NCBI GenBank assembly: GCA_023053575.1
Contig: JAKZAP010000005.1
Location: 1-64,000 of the forward strand
DNA: 64,000 nucleotides
From: Branchinecta lynchi
Taxonomy: Eukaryota > Arthropoda > Branchiopoda > Anostraca > Branchinectidae
Reading direction: 5' to 3'
Shown here: positions 22,360 through 34,715 of the stretch, piece after piece
Position numbering within the stretch: the first letter of the stretch is position 1
Layout of the letters: each line of letters starts with the position of its first letter
Notes under the pieces: model-generated
Told to the model about the DNA's origin: nothing
Seen by the model: the letters and a program-made list of their open reading frames with translations, nothing else
Databases searched by the model: none
Position numbers and translations under genes: made by a program

Positions 22360-24705
22360 TGGAAGTTTCCCTAAGGATAGTTGGCGCTCGGATAGAAAGC
22401 TATTTTTAAGAAAGGTCTTTTGTTTTTAAGATATAACCGCTTTCTGTCGGTAAAAACAAGGTGGAAACCTTTAAAAAAAAAGAATTTCTAAGCGATTTAT
22501 ATACCGCTGTTTAGGCAATACTTATTGTGACTATCCTACCGAGTTTCAAGCATAGAAAGCTATTTTTGAGAAAGTTCTAGATTTTAATATTTAATCGCTT
22601 GTTGATGGTTAAATCATGGGGGACACCTTTTAAAAAGAGAAAAACTTGTGTTCCAGTTACAATTTCTAAGCAAATAATACAGCGTACTGTAGGGAACGCT
22701 TGTTCTGACTACCGTACTGAGTTTAAAGACTACCAAGCTTTTTTGTGAAACTTTCAACCTTTTAAGATAATTACCCGCTGGTGAAATCTAGGAGAAACCT
22801 TTTGAAAAACGAAAAAATTATGTTCCAGTTAGAATTTCTAAGCGAATGATACACCGTCCTTTAGGTAGTGCTTGTTCTGACTACCATACCTAGTTTAAAG
22901 AATAGAAAGCTAGTTTTGAAAAAGTTCTTAGGTTTTTAAGATTTAATCAGTTTCTGTTGGTGAAAATAGTGGGGAACCCTTTTGAAAAAAAAAAATGTAT
23001 TCCAGTAGGAATTTCGAAGTGAATAATACTCCGTCTTGTTGGTAACGCTTGTAGTGACTACCGTACTGAGTTTAAAAAATACAAAGCTTTTTTGAGAAAG
23101 TTTCAAGGTTTTATGATTTAAACGTTACCCGCTGGTGAAATCTAGGGTAAACCTTTTGAAAAACGAAATATTACGTTCCAGTTAGAATTTCAAGTGAATG
23201 ATACACCGTCCTTTAGGTAGTGCTTGTTCTGACTACCATACCTATTTTAAAGAATAGAAAGCTAGTTTTGGAAAAGTTCTTAGGTTTTTAAGATTTCATC
23301 AGTTTCTGTTGGTTAAAATAGTGGGGAACCCTTTTGAAAAAAGGAAAAGATGTGTTCCAGTTATAATTTCGAAGTGAATAAAACCCCGTCCTGTCGGTAA
23401 CGCTTGTTCTGACTACCGTACTGAGTTTAAAGAATACAAAGCTTTTTTTGAGAAAGTTTCAAGGTTTTTCAGATTTAAAGGTTACCCGCTGGTGAAATCT
23501 AGGGGAAACCTTTTGAAAAAAGAAAAATTATGTTCCAGTTAGAATTTCTAAGCGAATGATACACCGTCCGTCAGTTAGTGCTTGTTCTGACTACCATACT
23601 TAGTTTAAAGAATAGAAAGCTAGTTTCGAAAAAGTTCTTAGGTTTTTAACATTTAATCAGTTTTCGTCGGTGAAAATAATGGGGAACCCTTTTGAAAAAA
23701 GAAAAACCTGTGTTCCAGTTTGAATTTCTAAGCGAATAATACAGCGTCCACTGGGCAATGCTTGTTCTGACTACCCTACCAGGCTTAAGGAAAATAAACC
23801 TATTTGTAAGAAAGTTCTTAGGTTTTAAAGAGTTAAACGCTAGCCTCCGGTGAAAACAGGATGAAACCTTTTCAAAAAAAGGAAAACTTGTGTTTCAGCC
23901 AGATTTCCTACTTTAACTATAGACTGTTCTGTAGGCAATGCTAGTTCTGATTATCCATGTAAGTGAAATTTCTTTCAGGTTCGTTTGCTTCCCCGACGAT
24001 CATCCAGAAGATTGACAGCCTGAAGAGGACCCTTGCTAAGAAGGGCCGAAATATGGCTGATGAAGAATCGTGGCAGACTTATCCGTTGTATACAGTATTT
24101 GAATATATTGAATTATACACCGTCCTTTAGGCAATTCTTGTTCTGACTATCCTACCGAGTTTGAATAATAGAAAGCTATTCTATACTAAAAGCTTGCTTG
24201 CTTTTAGTGAAATCAAGTGGGAATCCTTTTAAAAAAAGAAAAACTTGTGTTCCAGTTAGAATTTCTAATCGAATGATACACTGTTCTGTAGGCAATGCTT
24301 TTTCTGACTATCCTACCGAGTTTAAAGAATAGAAGACTATTTTTGAGAAAGTTCTTAGGTTTTTAAACCTGAACCGCTTTCTGTAGGTGAAAAGAGGGGG
24401 AAAACCTTCTAAAAATCCAAAAACTTATGTTCCAGTTAGAATTTCGAAGTGAATTATCCACCGTTATGTTGGCAATGCTTGTGCTGACTATCCTACCGAG
24501 TTTTAATAATAGAAAGCTATTTTTGAGAAAGTTCTTAGGTTTTTAATACTGAACCGCTTTCTGTAGGTGAAAAGAGGGGGAAAACCTTTTTAAAAATACA
24601 AAAACTTATGTTCCAGTTAGAATTTCAAAGTGAATTATGCATCGTTCCGTAGGAAATGCTTGTTCTGACTATCCTACCAAGTTTTAAGAATAGAAAGCTA
24701 TTTTT
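22360..24705. repeat. Satellite B (~180-bp monomer), about 12-13 copies
   Basis: Each monomer contains TTCTGACTACC-TACTGAGTTTAAAGAATA, GAAAGCTATTTTTGAGAAAG, TTCTTAGGTTTTTAAGATTT and TGTTCCAGTTAGAATTTCTA. Neighbouring units alternate partly in sequence, suggesting a dimeric higher-order arrangement in 22.7-23.6 kb. It is interrupted at about 23975-24110 by a sequence with a hammerhead-like core. No coding potential is seen. It is unrelated to satellite A. Confidence 0.85.
24011..24110 (+). ncRNA. Hammerhead-ribozyme-like segment in satellite B
   Basis: CTGAAGA (24020-24026), a hairpin-forming segment GGACCCTT...AAGGGCC and GAAA (24048-24051) follow the order of the hammerhead core. The segment is ~85% alike to an arm of the 10.72-10.99 kb palindrome. 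Conservation of the core and of stem II across both places is supportive, but stem III is not convincingly closed, so this may be a decayed copy. Confidence 0.4.
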
Positions 24706-25537
24706 GATTCACACGATTCTTAAATTTCCAGTGGTTCGAAGCACCAGCGGTAGAGTAGGTTTCGACCTGGGCCACGGTAGCAATTTCTTCCTCGGAATCG
24801 GGATCATCCGGGTGGTAGCTGCTTTCGCTGTCGCTGTGAAAGATATCTTCCGGGTCGGAGTCTTCCGTCGTCTGACTACGAGTCGAATGCGCTACTTGCA
24901 CCTGTCTAACTTCTTTCGGCTTGACGAAAGCTCTGGTTGATGGTTGGGCAAGGTCATCTTCGTCGGCTAAGAAGATGTCATTCGAAGGAGCGGTCGAAGA
25001 GTTTCCTATCGCTGGTGGCGCATAAGGTGCTGGTGCTGGTGCAGGTGCTGGTGCTAATGCTAGTGCTGGTGCAGTGTATGCTGGGATGATTGGCAAGATC
25101 GTCGGCACGTTGTAAGACCCAAGATATACTGGGCAATCGACTACGTCTGTAACGTCAAAATAAGTTCCTGTCAACTCCGACAACGCTTGGCAGAGTTGGT
25201 GCAAGGACTTTGACTCTCTGATTGCGCTCTTCAGCCGAAACGCAGAGTAGAAGGCATTATCACGAAGCTTTGCCACCATTTCCTCTTTTGATCTTTCGAG
25301 AATCTCTTTCACTACTGCCGACGGTCCAAAATTCCCCTTGGGATTTTTGCTGCAAGCATTGCGTTTCCCCAAAAGGTGTTTTTCAAGAAACTCAAACGAT
25401 CGGTGGCAGAATGAACATGCCTTGTAGTAGGTGTTCTTTGTCTTCGTGACTGCTATGGCAAGTAAGGTCGGCTGGCTGCTGGTCGCAGGTTCTTGAGCAG
25501 AAACAGGGACAGGCAGGGTATCTCCAGGGGCGGGCAT
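24698..25537 (-). CDS. CCHC zinc-finger protein, copy 1 (hypothetical)
   Basis: A 279-codon uninterrupted frame. Residues ~38-59 carry CSFCHRSFEFLEKHLLGK followed by Cys, the same C-x2-C-x9-H-x7-C spacing seen in the proteins at 20.9 and 63.3 kb. Next comes a ~70-residue helical region (EILERSKEEMVAKLRDNAFYS), then an Ala-Pro repeat block (about residues 165-180), then an acidic Ser/Asp/Glu-rich tail (SDSESSYHPDDPDSEEE). The last residues run to the edge of satellite B. Upstream there is a GGGGCAGGCAGGGT-type repeated leader. A second, truncated copy lies 2.55 kb away in tandem. Family unknown; a nucleic-acid-binding protein of a mobile element is a plausible guess. I see no intron signal. 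Confidence 0.55.
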   Translation of the reverse strand: MPAPGDTLPVPVSAQEPATSSQPTLLAIAVTKTKNTYYKACSFCHRSFEFLEKHLLGKRNACSKNPKGNFGPSAVVKEILERSKEEMVAKLRDNAFYSAFRLKSAIRESKSLHQLCQALSELTGTYFDVTDVVDCPVYLGSYNVPTILPIIPAYTAPALALAPAPAPAPAPYAPPAIGNSSTAPSNDIFLADEDDLAQPSTRAFVKPKEVRQVQVAHSTRSQTTEDSDPEDIFHSDSESSYHPDDPDSEEEIATVAQVETYSTAGASNHWKFKNRVNQK

Positions 25538-25767
25538 GGTCGTTAGAATTGGTTGACAGAATTTCCAGGGGCAGGCAGGGTTGTCAGGGGTTGATTTTCA
25601 GGATGTCCAGGGGTAGGCAGGGTCATAAGGGTCCGATCGGGGTCATCTTCGGGGGCAGGGCTTGGTCACTTTCTTATTATTGACTTTCAGCAATCTAAAA
25701 CAAGCAAAAACACTTATGTACTTCTTCCCCTGACAGAATGGCCAAAAAAAAAAAAGTACGTTGCGGT
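25538..25767. repeat. Gene leader with CCAGGGGCAGGCAGGGT repeats
   Basis: Variants of CCAGGGGCAGGCAGGGT recur several times upstream of the gene start. The same leader precedes copy 2 at 28094-28363. It may be promoter or 5' UTR; no canonical motif is identified. Confidence 0.5.
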
Positions 25768-27382
25768 TTAAGTTCTAGAGTTAAAAAATATAAGCTGATC
25801 AAAATGAAACTTTAATAGTGGTTTAAGCGTCCAATTTGACATCGAATATGATCTTCCCGAATAACAATCGACGTTTTTCCCTCCAACACGGTACTCTGTT
25901 AGCTGGACTTGTATATTGTGGGAGGTGCTACACAGTTGGGAAGCGGCACTTGCGGCCTTCGGCTGAAAGCTGTAAGCAGTAAATTCAAAAGGTGTAAGCA
26001 GATTACCTTGAAACTTTAATAGTAGGCTAAGCTTGCAATTGCGCATCGAATGAAATATTCCCGGATAACATTCGATACTTGGATCGCTAGATATATGCAT
26101 TTCCCCCAGCAAAATGGCGAAAAAATAAAAAAATTATTTAAGTTATCGTTGCGAATCAAGCTGTAAATTCAAAACATTTAAGTGGATTACGTTGAATCTT
26201 TAATAGTAGGCTAAGCTTAAAATTGCGCTTTGAATGAGATATTCTCGACTAACATTCGATATTTTGATCGCTAGATGTATGTATTTACTCCAGCAAAATG
26301 GCGACCAATTCAAGAAATTATTTAAATTTTCGTTTCGAGTCAAGCTGTAAATTCAAAACATTTAAGTGGATTACGTTGAAACTTTAATAGAAGATTAAAC
26401 TTAAAACTGCGCATCGAATGAGATATACCTGAATAACATTCCATACTTGGATCGCTAGATATATGTATTTCCCCCAGCAAAATGGAAACAAATTCAAGAA
26501 ATTATTTAAATTTTCGTTGCGAGTCAAGCTGTAGCTTCAAAAGGTGTAATCGGATTACCTTCAAACTTTAATAGTAGATTAAACTTAAAATTGCGCATAG
26601 AAGGAAATATTCCCGAATTTCATTCGATCCTTGGATCGCTAGATATGTATTTCCCCCAGCAAAATGGCAACAAATTCAAGAAATTATTTAAACTTTCGTT
26701 GCGAGGCAAGCTGTAAATTCAAAAGATGTAGGCTGTTGAACTTGAAACTTTAATAGAAAATTAAACTTAAAATTGTGCATCGAATGAGATATTCCCAAAT
26801 AACTTTCGATACTTGGATCGCTAGATATCTGTATTTTCTCCAGCAAAATAGCGACAAATTCAAGATATTATTTAGATTTTCGTTGCGAGTCAAGCTGTAA
26901 ATTCAAAATGTGTGGGCGGATTACCTTAAAACTTTAATAGTAGATTAAGCTTCCAATTGCGCATCGAATGTAATATTCCCGGATAAAAAGCAAAATGGCA
27001 ACAAATTCAAGAAATTGTTTAAATTTTTACCTAAAGGTTTAAATGATTACCTTCAAACTTTAATATTAGAATGAGCTTAAAATTCTGCATCGAATGAGAT
27101 ATTTTCGAATAACATTCGAGACTTGGATCGCTGGATATATGAATTTCTCCCAGCAAAATGGCAAGATTGGGCTTGCAATTGCGCATTGAATGAGATATTC
27201 CCGAATAACATTCGATACTAGGATCGCTGGATATATGTATTTCCTCCAGCAAAATGGCAACAAATTCAAGAATTTTTTTTAATTTTCGTTGCGAGTCAAG
27301 CTGTAGTTTCAAAAGGTGGATGCGGATTACTTTCAAACTTTAATATTAGAATGAGCTTCAAATTCTGCATCGAATGAGATAA
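25768..27382. repeat. Satellite A array with cap unit
   Basis: A cap unit (25768-25965) is followed by plus-sense ~184-bp monomers to 27382. Two monomers near 26990 and 27170 are internally deleted. Satellite-derived frames (25768-26112, 27031-27336) are not considered genes. Confidence 0.85.
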
Positions 27383-28093
27383 AAAGATATCTTCCGGGTC
27401 GGAGTCTTCCGTCGTCTGACTACGAGTCGAATGCGCTACTTGCACCTGTCTAACTTCTTTCGGCTTGACGAAAGCTCTGGTTGATGGTAGGGCAAGGTCA
27501 TCTTCGTCGGCTAAGAAGATGTCATTCGAAGGAGCGGTCGAAGAATTTCCTATCGCTGGTGGCGCATAAGGTGCTGGTGCTGGTGCAGGTGCTGGTGCTA
27601 ATGCTAGTGCTGGTGCTGGTGCAGGTACAGTGTATGCTGGGATGATTGGCAAGATCGTCGGCACGTTGTAAGACCCAAGATATACTGAGCAATCGACTAC
27701 GTCTGTAACGTCAAAATAAGTTCCTGTCAACTCCGACAACGCTTGGCAGAGTTGGTGCAAGGACTTTGACTCTCTGATTGCGCTCTTCAGCCGAAACGCA
27801 GAGTAGAAGGCATTATCACGAAGCTTTGCCAACATTTCCTCTTTTGATATTTCGAGAATCTCTTTCACTTCTGCCGACGGTCCAAAATTCCCCTTGGGAT
27901 TTTTGCTGCAAGCATTGCGTTTCCCCGAAAGGTGTTTTTCAAGAAACTCAAACGATCGGTGGCAGAATGAACATGCCTTGTAGTAGGTGTTCTTTGTCTT
28001 CGTGACTGCTATGGCAGATAAGGTCGGCTGGCTGCTGGTCGCAGGTTCTTGAGCAGAAACAGGGGCAGGCAGGGTATCTCCAGGGGCGGGCAT
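27296..28093 (-). pseudogene. CCHC zinc-finger protein, copy 2, C-terminus replaced by satellite
   Basis: The first ~237 codons are almost identical to the 24698-25537 gene (zinc finger CSFCHRSFEFLEKHLSGK plus Cys, helical region, a slightly longer Ala-Pro block). At about 27383, after the TTEDSDPEDIF region, the frame enters satellite A and ends in a satellite-derived peptide. The acidic tail is therefore lost. The break lies within a ~2.55-kb tandem duplication covering gene, leader, cap and satellite. Whether the shortened protein is made is unknown. Confidence 0.6.
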
Positions 28094-28363
28094 GGTCGTT
28101 AGAATTGGTTGACAGAATTTCCAGGGGCAGGCAATTTCACGTGAGGTTGATTCACAGAATTTCCAGGGACAGGCAGGGTTGTCAGGGGTTGATTTTCAGG
28201 ATGTCCAGGGGTAGGCAGGGTCATAAGGGTCCGATCGAGGTCATCTTCGGGGGCAGGGCTTGGTCACTTTCATATTATTGACTTCTAGCAATCTAAAACA
28301 AGCAAAAACACTTATGTACTTCTTCCCCTGACAGAATGGCCAAAAAAAAAAGTACGTTGCGGT
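28094..28363. repeat. Leader repeats of copy 2
   Basis: The segment matches 25538-25767 with an added block (about 28125-28165) carrying AATTTCACGTGAGGTTGATT, which is shared inverted with 20840-20883. Confidence 0.55.
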
Positions 28364-30094
28364 TTAAGTTGTAGAGTTAAAAACTATAAGCTGATCAAAA
28401 TGAAACTTTAATAGTGGTTTAAGCGTCCAATTTGACATCGAATATGATATTCCCGAATAACAATCGACGTTTTTCCCTCCAACACGGTACTCTGTTAGCT
28501 GGACATGTATTTTGTGGGAGGTGCTACACAGTTGGGAAGCGGCACTTGCGGCCTTCGGCTGAAAGCTGTAAGCAGTAAATTCAAAAGGTGTAAGCAGATT
28601 ACCTTGAAACTTTAATAGTAGGCTAAGCTTGCAATTGTGCATCGAATGAAGTATTCTCGACTAACATTCGATATTTTGATCGCTAGATGTATGTATTTAC
28701 TCCAGCAAAATGGCGACCAATTCAAGAAATTATTTAAATTTTCGTTTCGAGTCAAGCTGTAAATTCAAAACATTTAAGTGGATTACGTTGAAACTTTATT
28801 AGAAGATTAAACTTAAAACTGCGCATCGAATGAGATATACCTGAATAACATTCCATACTTGGATCGCTAGATATATGTATTTCCCCCAGCAAAATGGAAA
28901 CAAATTCAAGAAATTATTTAAATTTTCGTTGCGAGTCAAGCTGTAGCTTCAAAAGGTGTAAGCGGATTACCTTCAAACTTTAAAAGTAGAATAAGCTTAA
29001 AATTGTGCATCGAATGAGATATTCTCGAATAAAATTCGATACTTGGATCGCTGGATAAATGTATTTCCCCCAGCAAAATGGTAACAAATTCAAGAATTTT
29101 TTTTAATTCGTTGTGAGTAGGCTGTAAATTCCAAATGTGTAAGCGGATTACCTTCAAACTTTAATAGTAGATTAAACTTAAAATTGTGCATTGAAGGAAA
29201 TATTCCCGAATTTCATTCGATCCTTGGATCGCTAGATATGTATTTCCCCCAGCAAAATGGCAACAAATTCAAGAAATTATTTAAACTTTCGTTGCGAGGC
29301 AAGCTGTAAATTCAAAAGATGTATGCTGTTGAACTTGAAACTTTAATAGAAAATTAAACTTAAAATTGTGCATCGAATGAGATATTCCCAAATAAAATTC
29401 GATACTTGGATCGCTAGATATCTGTATTTTCTCCAGCAAAATAGCGACAAATTCAAGATATTATTTAGATTTTCGTTGCGAGTCAAGCTGTAAATTCAAA
29501 ATGTGTGGGCGGATTACCTTAAAACTTTAATAGTAGATTAAGCTTCCAATGCGCATCGAATGTAATATTCCCGGATAAAAAGCAAAATGGCAACAAATTC
29601 AAGAAATTGTTTAGATTTTCGTTGCGAGTCAAGCTGTAGTTTCAAAAGGTGTAAGCTGATTACCTTCAAACTTTAATATTAGAATGAGCTTAAAATTTTG
29701 CATCGAATGAGATATTTTTTTTTCGTTGCGAGTCAAGCTTTAAATTCAAAAGGTGTGAGCAGATTAGGTTGAAACTTCAATAGTAGATTGGGCTTGCAAT
29801 TGCGCATCGAATGAGATATTCCCGAATAACATTCGATACTTGGATCGCTGGATATATGTATTTCTTCCAGCAAAATGGCAACAAATTCAAGAAATTTTTT
29901 TATTTTTTTTGCGAGTCAAACTGTAAATTTAAAATGTATAAGCGGATTACCTTCAAACTTTAATAGTAGACTAAACTTAAAATTGCGCATCGAATGAAAT
30001 ATTCCCGCATATCAATACTTTGATCGCTAGATATATGTATTTCCCCCAGCAAAATGGCAACAAATTCAAGAAATTATTTAAATTTTCGTTGCGG
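28364..30094. repeat. Cap unit and satellite A array
   Basis: A cap at 28364-28560 is followed by plus-sense monomers. The order of variants parallels 25768-27382, which supports tandem segmental duplication. An internally deleted monomer near 29575 has its counterpart near 26985. Confidence 0.85.
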
Positions 30095-30344
30095 GGTAGG
30101 TAGGTAGGTTTTTATTTTTAACCAAAAACATTGAAAATAAAATAAAATAACACCACTAATATCCCATTGCAGCAAAAAGAAAGTCCTAAGGACTTGTGCT
30201 GCAATTTATTAATACTACTTGTATCTAATAAATAAATAACTAAACATAACAACTTATTATCCACCTAGCCTATGACTTAAATAACAAACAATTAAACGTG
30301 AACACTACACGCAACAAGAATCCTTAATATTTACTCATTACCAG
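30095..30344 (-). mobile_element. LINE 3'-end insertion in satellite A
   Basis: GGTAGGTAGGTAGG (30095-30108) followed by TTTTTATTTTTAACC reads on the minus strand as a (CTAC)n tail preceded by an AATAAA-type signal, typical of a LINE 3' terminus. The ~250-bp insert interrupts the satellite, which resumes near 30345. It has no coding sequence. Confidence 0.6.
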
Positions 30345-32400
30345 TTTAAATTCGAAAGATGTAAGCTGTTGAACTTGAAACTTTAACAGAAAATTAAACT
30401 TAAAATTCCGCATCGAATGAGATATTCCCGAATAACAGTCGATACTTGGATCGCTAGATATCTGTATTTGCGACAAATTTAAGATATTATTTAGATTTTC
30501 GTTACGAGTCAAGCTGTAAATTCAAAATGTGTGGGCGGATTACCTTAAAACTTTAATATTAGATTAAGCTTCCAATTGCGCATCCAATTTAATATTCCCG
30601 GATAACCAGCAAAATTATGCATCGTTTAAATTTTCGTTGTGAGTCAAGCTGTAGTTTCAAAAGGTGTAAGCGGATTACCTTCAAACTTTAATATTAGAAT
30701 GAGCTTCGAATTCTGCATCGAATGAGATATTTTCGAATAACAGTCGATACTTGGATCGCTAGATATATGTATTTCTCCCAGCAAAATGGCAACAAATTCG
30801 AGAAAAAAAATTAATTTTCGTTGCGAGTCAAGCTATAGTTTCAAAAGGTGGATGCGGATTACTTTCAAACTTTAATATTAGAATGAGCTTAAAATTCTGC
30901 ATCGAATGAGATATTTTCGAATAACATTTGATACTTGGATCGTTGTATATATGAATTTCCCCCAGCAAAATGGCAACAAATACAAGAAATTATTAAAATT
31001 TTCATTGCGAGTCAAGCTTTAAATTCAAAAGGTGTGAGCAGATTAAGTTGAAACTTCAATAGTAGATTGGGCTTGCAATTGCGCATCGAATGAGATATTC
31101 CCGAATAACATTCGATACTTTGATCGCTAGATATATGCATTTCTCCGAGCAAAATTGCGACAAATTCAAGAAATTATTTGAAATATCGTTTCGAGTCAAG
31201 CTGTAAATTCAAAAGATGTAGGCTGTTGAACTTGAAACCTTAATAGAAAATTAGGCTTAAAATTGCACTTCGAATGAGATTTTCCTGAATAACATTCGAT
31301 ACTTTGATCGCTAGATATATGTATTTCCCCCAGCAAGATGGCGACCAAATCAAGAAATTATTTAAATTTTCGTTTCGAATCAAGCTGTAAATTCAAAACA
31401 TTTAAGTGGATTTCGTTGAAACTTTAATATAAGATTCAACTTAAAACTGCGCATCGAATGAGATATTCCCAAATAACATTCATTTGCGACAAATTCAAGA
31501 TATTATTTAGATTTTCGTTACTAGTCAAGCTGTAAATTCAAAATGTGTGGGCGAATTACCTTAAAACTTTAATAGTAGATTAAGCTTCCAATTGCGCATC
31601 GAATGTAATATTCCCGGATAACCAGCAAAATGGCAACAAATTCAAGAAATTATTTAAATTTTCGTTGCAAGTCAAGCTGTAGTTTCAAAAAGTTGGAAGC
31701 GGATTACCTTCAAATTTTAATAGTAGAATGAGCTTAAAATTCTGCATCGAATGAGATATTTTCAAATCACATTCGATACTTGGATCGCTGGATATTTGAA
31801 TTTCCCCCAGCAAAATTGCAACAAGTTCAAGAAATTATTTAAATTTTCGTTTTTAAATGGTTCAAAAGGTCAAAAGGTGGAAGCAGATTAAGTTGCAACT
31901 TCAATAGTAGATTGGCCTTGCAATTGCGCATTGAATGAGATATTTCCGAATAACATTCGATACTTGGATCGCTAAATGGCGACAAATTCAAAAAATAATT
32001 TGAATTATCGTTGCGAGTCAAGCTTTAAATTCAAAAAATGTAGGCTGTCGAACTTGAAACTTTAATAGAAATTTTTGCTTAAAATTGCGCTTCGAATGAG
32101 ATATTCCCGAATAACATTCGTTACTTGGATCGCTAGAAATATTTATGACGCCCAGCAAAATGGCAACCAATTCAAGAAAAAAAGGCAACAAATTCAAGAA
32201 ATTGTTTAAATTTTCGTTGCGAGTCCAGCTGTAAGTCCAACAGACGTAGACTGACGACCTTGTTACTTTAATAGTAGATTAAGCTTGCAATTACGCATCG
32301 AACGAGAGATTCCCGAAAAACGTTCGGTACTTGGATCGCTAGATATCTGTATTTCTTCCAGCAAAATTGCGACAAATTCAACACATTATTTAAAATTACA
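30345..32400. repeat. Satellite A array (continued)
   Basis: About a dozen plus-sense monomers of ~184 bp include several shortened ones near 30600, 31490 and 31980. Monomer subtypes recur in order, suggesting multi-monomer duplications. No gene is seen. Confidence 0.85.
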
Positions 32401-33582
32401 ATACTGTTTAGGCTAGAAAGTCCAAAGTTATAGGCGAATCGTCATATGAATATAAATGAAGAATGAGCCTGCCACTGCGCATCGAATGGCGTACTTTCGG
32501 TTAAGCTCCGACTTAAACTAGGGCTTTTGCGAATGGCTCATTGATTGTTGATCTTAACCGTAGAGTAATAGTTATTATCGAGAAAGAGTATTAATTTCAA
32601 CATTTATTTATATATGAACTCTATTTATATTGCCGGCTGTATCGAATAATTCCTGGTACAAACGGTTCCTACAGTCCTACTCTGGTTTCACTCTATAAAC
32701 CTATATAGATGTCATTTCATAATTAGAAAATGCTCGATCCATTTTTCATAGAACTCCCCAGGTGCTAGTACTCATAAGAATAGTTTTACCTTAGAAACCA
32801 AAATAAAACAAACAAATAAGCTCGTAAGTAACCGACAATTCACACCAGCCTTCTTCAACAAGACTCAAGACTACGCTGATTCAAATGTCCGTTGTTCTAT
32901 TCGAATTTCCCCAAACCGGACCGGAAACCCATCTATCTTAAATCTTGTTGGGAAATCCGGCCAATCAGCGGCCTTGTAGCAAATGCTTTGAGGCTTAAGC
33001 TGTAGAGTCAAAAGTTATAGGGTGATCAACTTGAAACTTTAACGGTAGATTAAGCGTCATATTTACACCAGAATTACTTAATCCCGAATAACATGCGATA
33101 TTTTTCCATCCAACACTGTACTCTGAAAGTTGGATACATTCGATACTTGGATCGCTAGATATATGTATTACGCCCAGTAAAAAGGCAACAAATTCAAGAA
33201 ATTGTTTAAATTTTCGTTGCGAGTCCAGCTATAAATTCGAAAGATGTATGCTGACGACCTTGAAACTTTAATAGAAGATTAAGCTTAAAATTGCGCATCG
33301 AATGAAATATTCCCGAATAATATTGGATACTTGGATCGCTATATATCTGTATTTCCTCCAACAAAATTACGACAAATTTAAGAAATTATTTAAAAATACA
33401 ATACTGGTTAGGCTAGAAAGTCCAAAGTTATAGGCCAATCGTTATATGAACATAAAGGAAGAAGAAGCCTGCTACTGCGCATCGAATGGCGTACTTCCGG
33501 TTAAGCTCCGACTTAGACTACGGCTTTTGCGAATGGCTCCTTGATTTTTGATGTTAACAGTAGAGTAATAGTTAGAAAGAGT
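32401..33582. repeat. Composite repeat tail, cap and two satellite monomers
   Basis: Segment 32395-32990 is the reverse complement of 58800-59560, sharing CCAGGTGCTAGTACTCATAA and CTATATAGATGTCATTTC. A cap unit follows at about 33000-33140, then satellite A to 33395, then a partial repeat of 32395-32590. Together this looks like one side of a composite dispersed element. No coding sequence is seen. Confidence 0.75.
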
Positions 33583-34312
33583 ACGCCTGAACAGCGCATA
33601 ATCCGGATCCCACAAAAAGGAGTAGGTTGCTCCAGGCCGCAGGACGGTGGCCATGGAGGTCGGAACCCGCTTAGGAGTGTGTAACAACTCACCTACCGAA
33701 GCAACTAGCCCTTAAAATGGGAGGCGCTATAGCGTTGTGCTTATGCCGGACCACCGGACGTGAAAATCGTCGCCCCTTGTGGCTGCCGCTGACACGCCGA
33801 TGACTAGAGAGGTCACACCGATCACGTAGAAGGATTTGGGCTTGGGCCTGCCTGGAGCGTTCGGTGGCGTAGATCTTGGTGGTAGTAGCAAATACTCAAG
33901 AGGGAACATTGAAGCCTGACGTAGGGAAGAATTCCATGTGAACAGTGGTTGGACATGGGTCAGTCGGTCCTAAGCCAAACCTGAAATGGGTCCATGACGA
34001 GCGCATCTCGCTCTGGCGCAGAAATGCGAGCTCGTGGACAGGCGAAAGGGAATCCCATTCTCATTCGGGAGCCTGGTTGGGGAACCGTTCGAGCGCTCGT
34101 GCTCGTCGTAGCAACACGAGTAATCCTTGAGACGCTGGTGGAGACGCAGGGAAGAGTTTTCTTTTCTGCTTAAGGGAGCAACGTCCCTGGAATACTGTCG
34201 TGGAGAGATAGGTACTGTCGTGCGACGTCCGTTCCTTTCTACCGGCCCTTAAAAACCAAGGGGAGGGCCGCGTGAACGATCCCACCAGACCGTACCGATA
34301 TCCGCATCAGGT
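33583..34312 (+). rRNA. 28S rRNA gene fragment (diverged, probable pseudogene)
   Basis: Recognisable large-subunit rRNA phrases occur in order: GCAGGACGGTGGCCATGGAG, GGAGTGTGTAACAACTCACC, GAAGCAACTAGCCC, GATCTTGGTGGTAGTAGCAA, TTCCATGTGAACAG, ACATGGGTCAGTCGGTCCTA and ACCGATATCCGCATCAGGTC. Compared with typical metazoan 28S there are substitutions in normally invariant positions (GTGGTTGGACATGG, for example), so this is a decayed or diverged fragment. The rest of the rDNA unit is absent. Overlapping open frames are spurious. Confidence 0.9.
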
Positions 34313-34394
34313 CCTAATGGGAAGCCAAGGTCTTTTACCTACAACTTAACCAAAACGAGACATAGCTACACTTCGCTGTGCTAAAACGATGTTC

Positions 34395-34715
34395 ATCAAT
34401 AGGGTCGCTGATCATGCAGTGGCCGCTGAGTGACAATAAAATTGAACAAAGGTCGTAATCATGCAACGGCCACTGCATGGAAACGGAATCAAATGGGGTC
34501 GCTTACCAGGAAGGGGCCACTGCATGAAAACAGAATCGAATGGAGTCGCTGATCATGCAGTGGTCGATGCATGAAAAATAAATTGGACAAAGGTCGTAAT
34601 CATGCAGCCGCCGCTACAGGGATAATAACTCAAATGGGGTCGCTGATTATGCAGCGGCCACTGCATGGAAACAAAATCAAATGTGTGGCTGATCATGTGG
34701 CGGCCACTGCAAACG
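34395..34715. repeat. ~55-bp tandem repeat, about six copies
   Basis: Units of the form GGGTCGCTGATCATGCAG-GGCCACTGCATG-AAACA-AATCAAAT contain a small palindrome, TGCAGTGGCCACTGCA-like. The array lies between the two inverted 28S fragments. Its last unit forms the start of the Lys-rich frame at 34665. Confidence 0.75.

Noticed and set aside
33472..34285. Several open frames on both strands
   Set aside because: They lie in 28S rRNA sequence.
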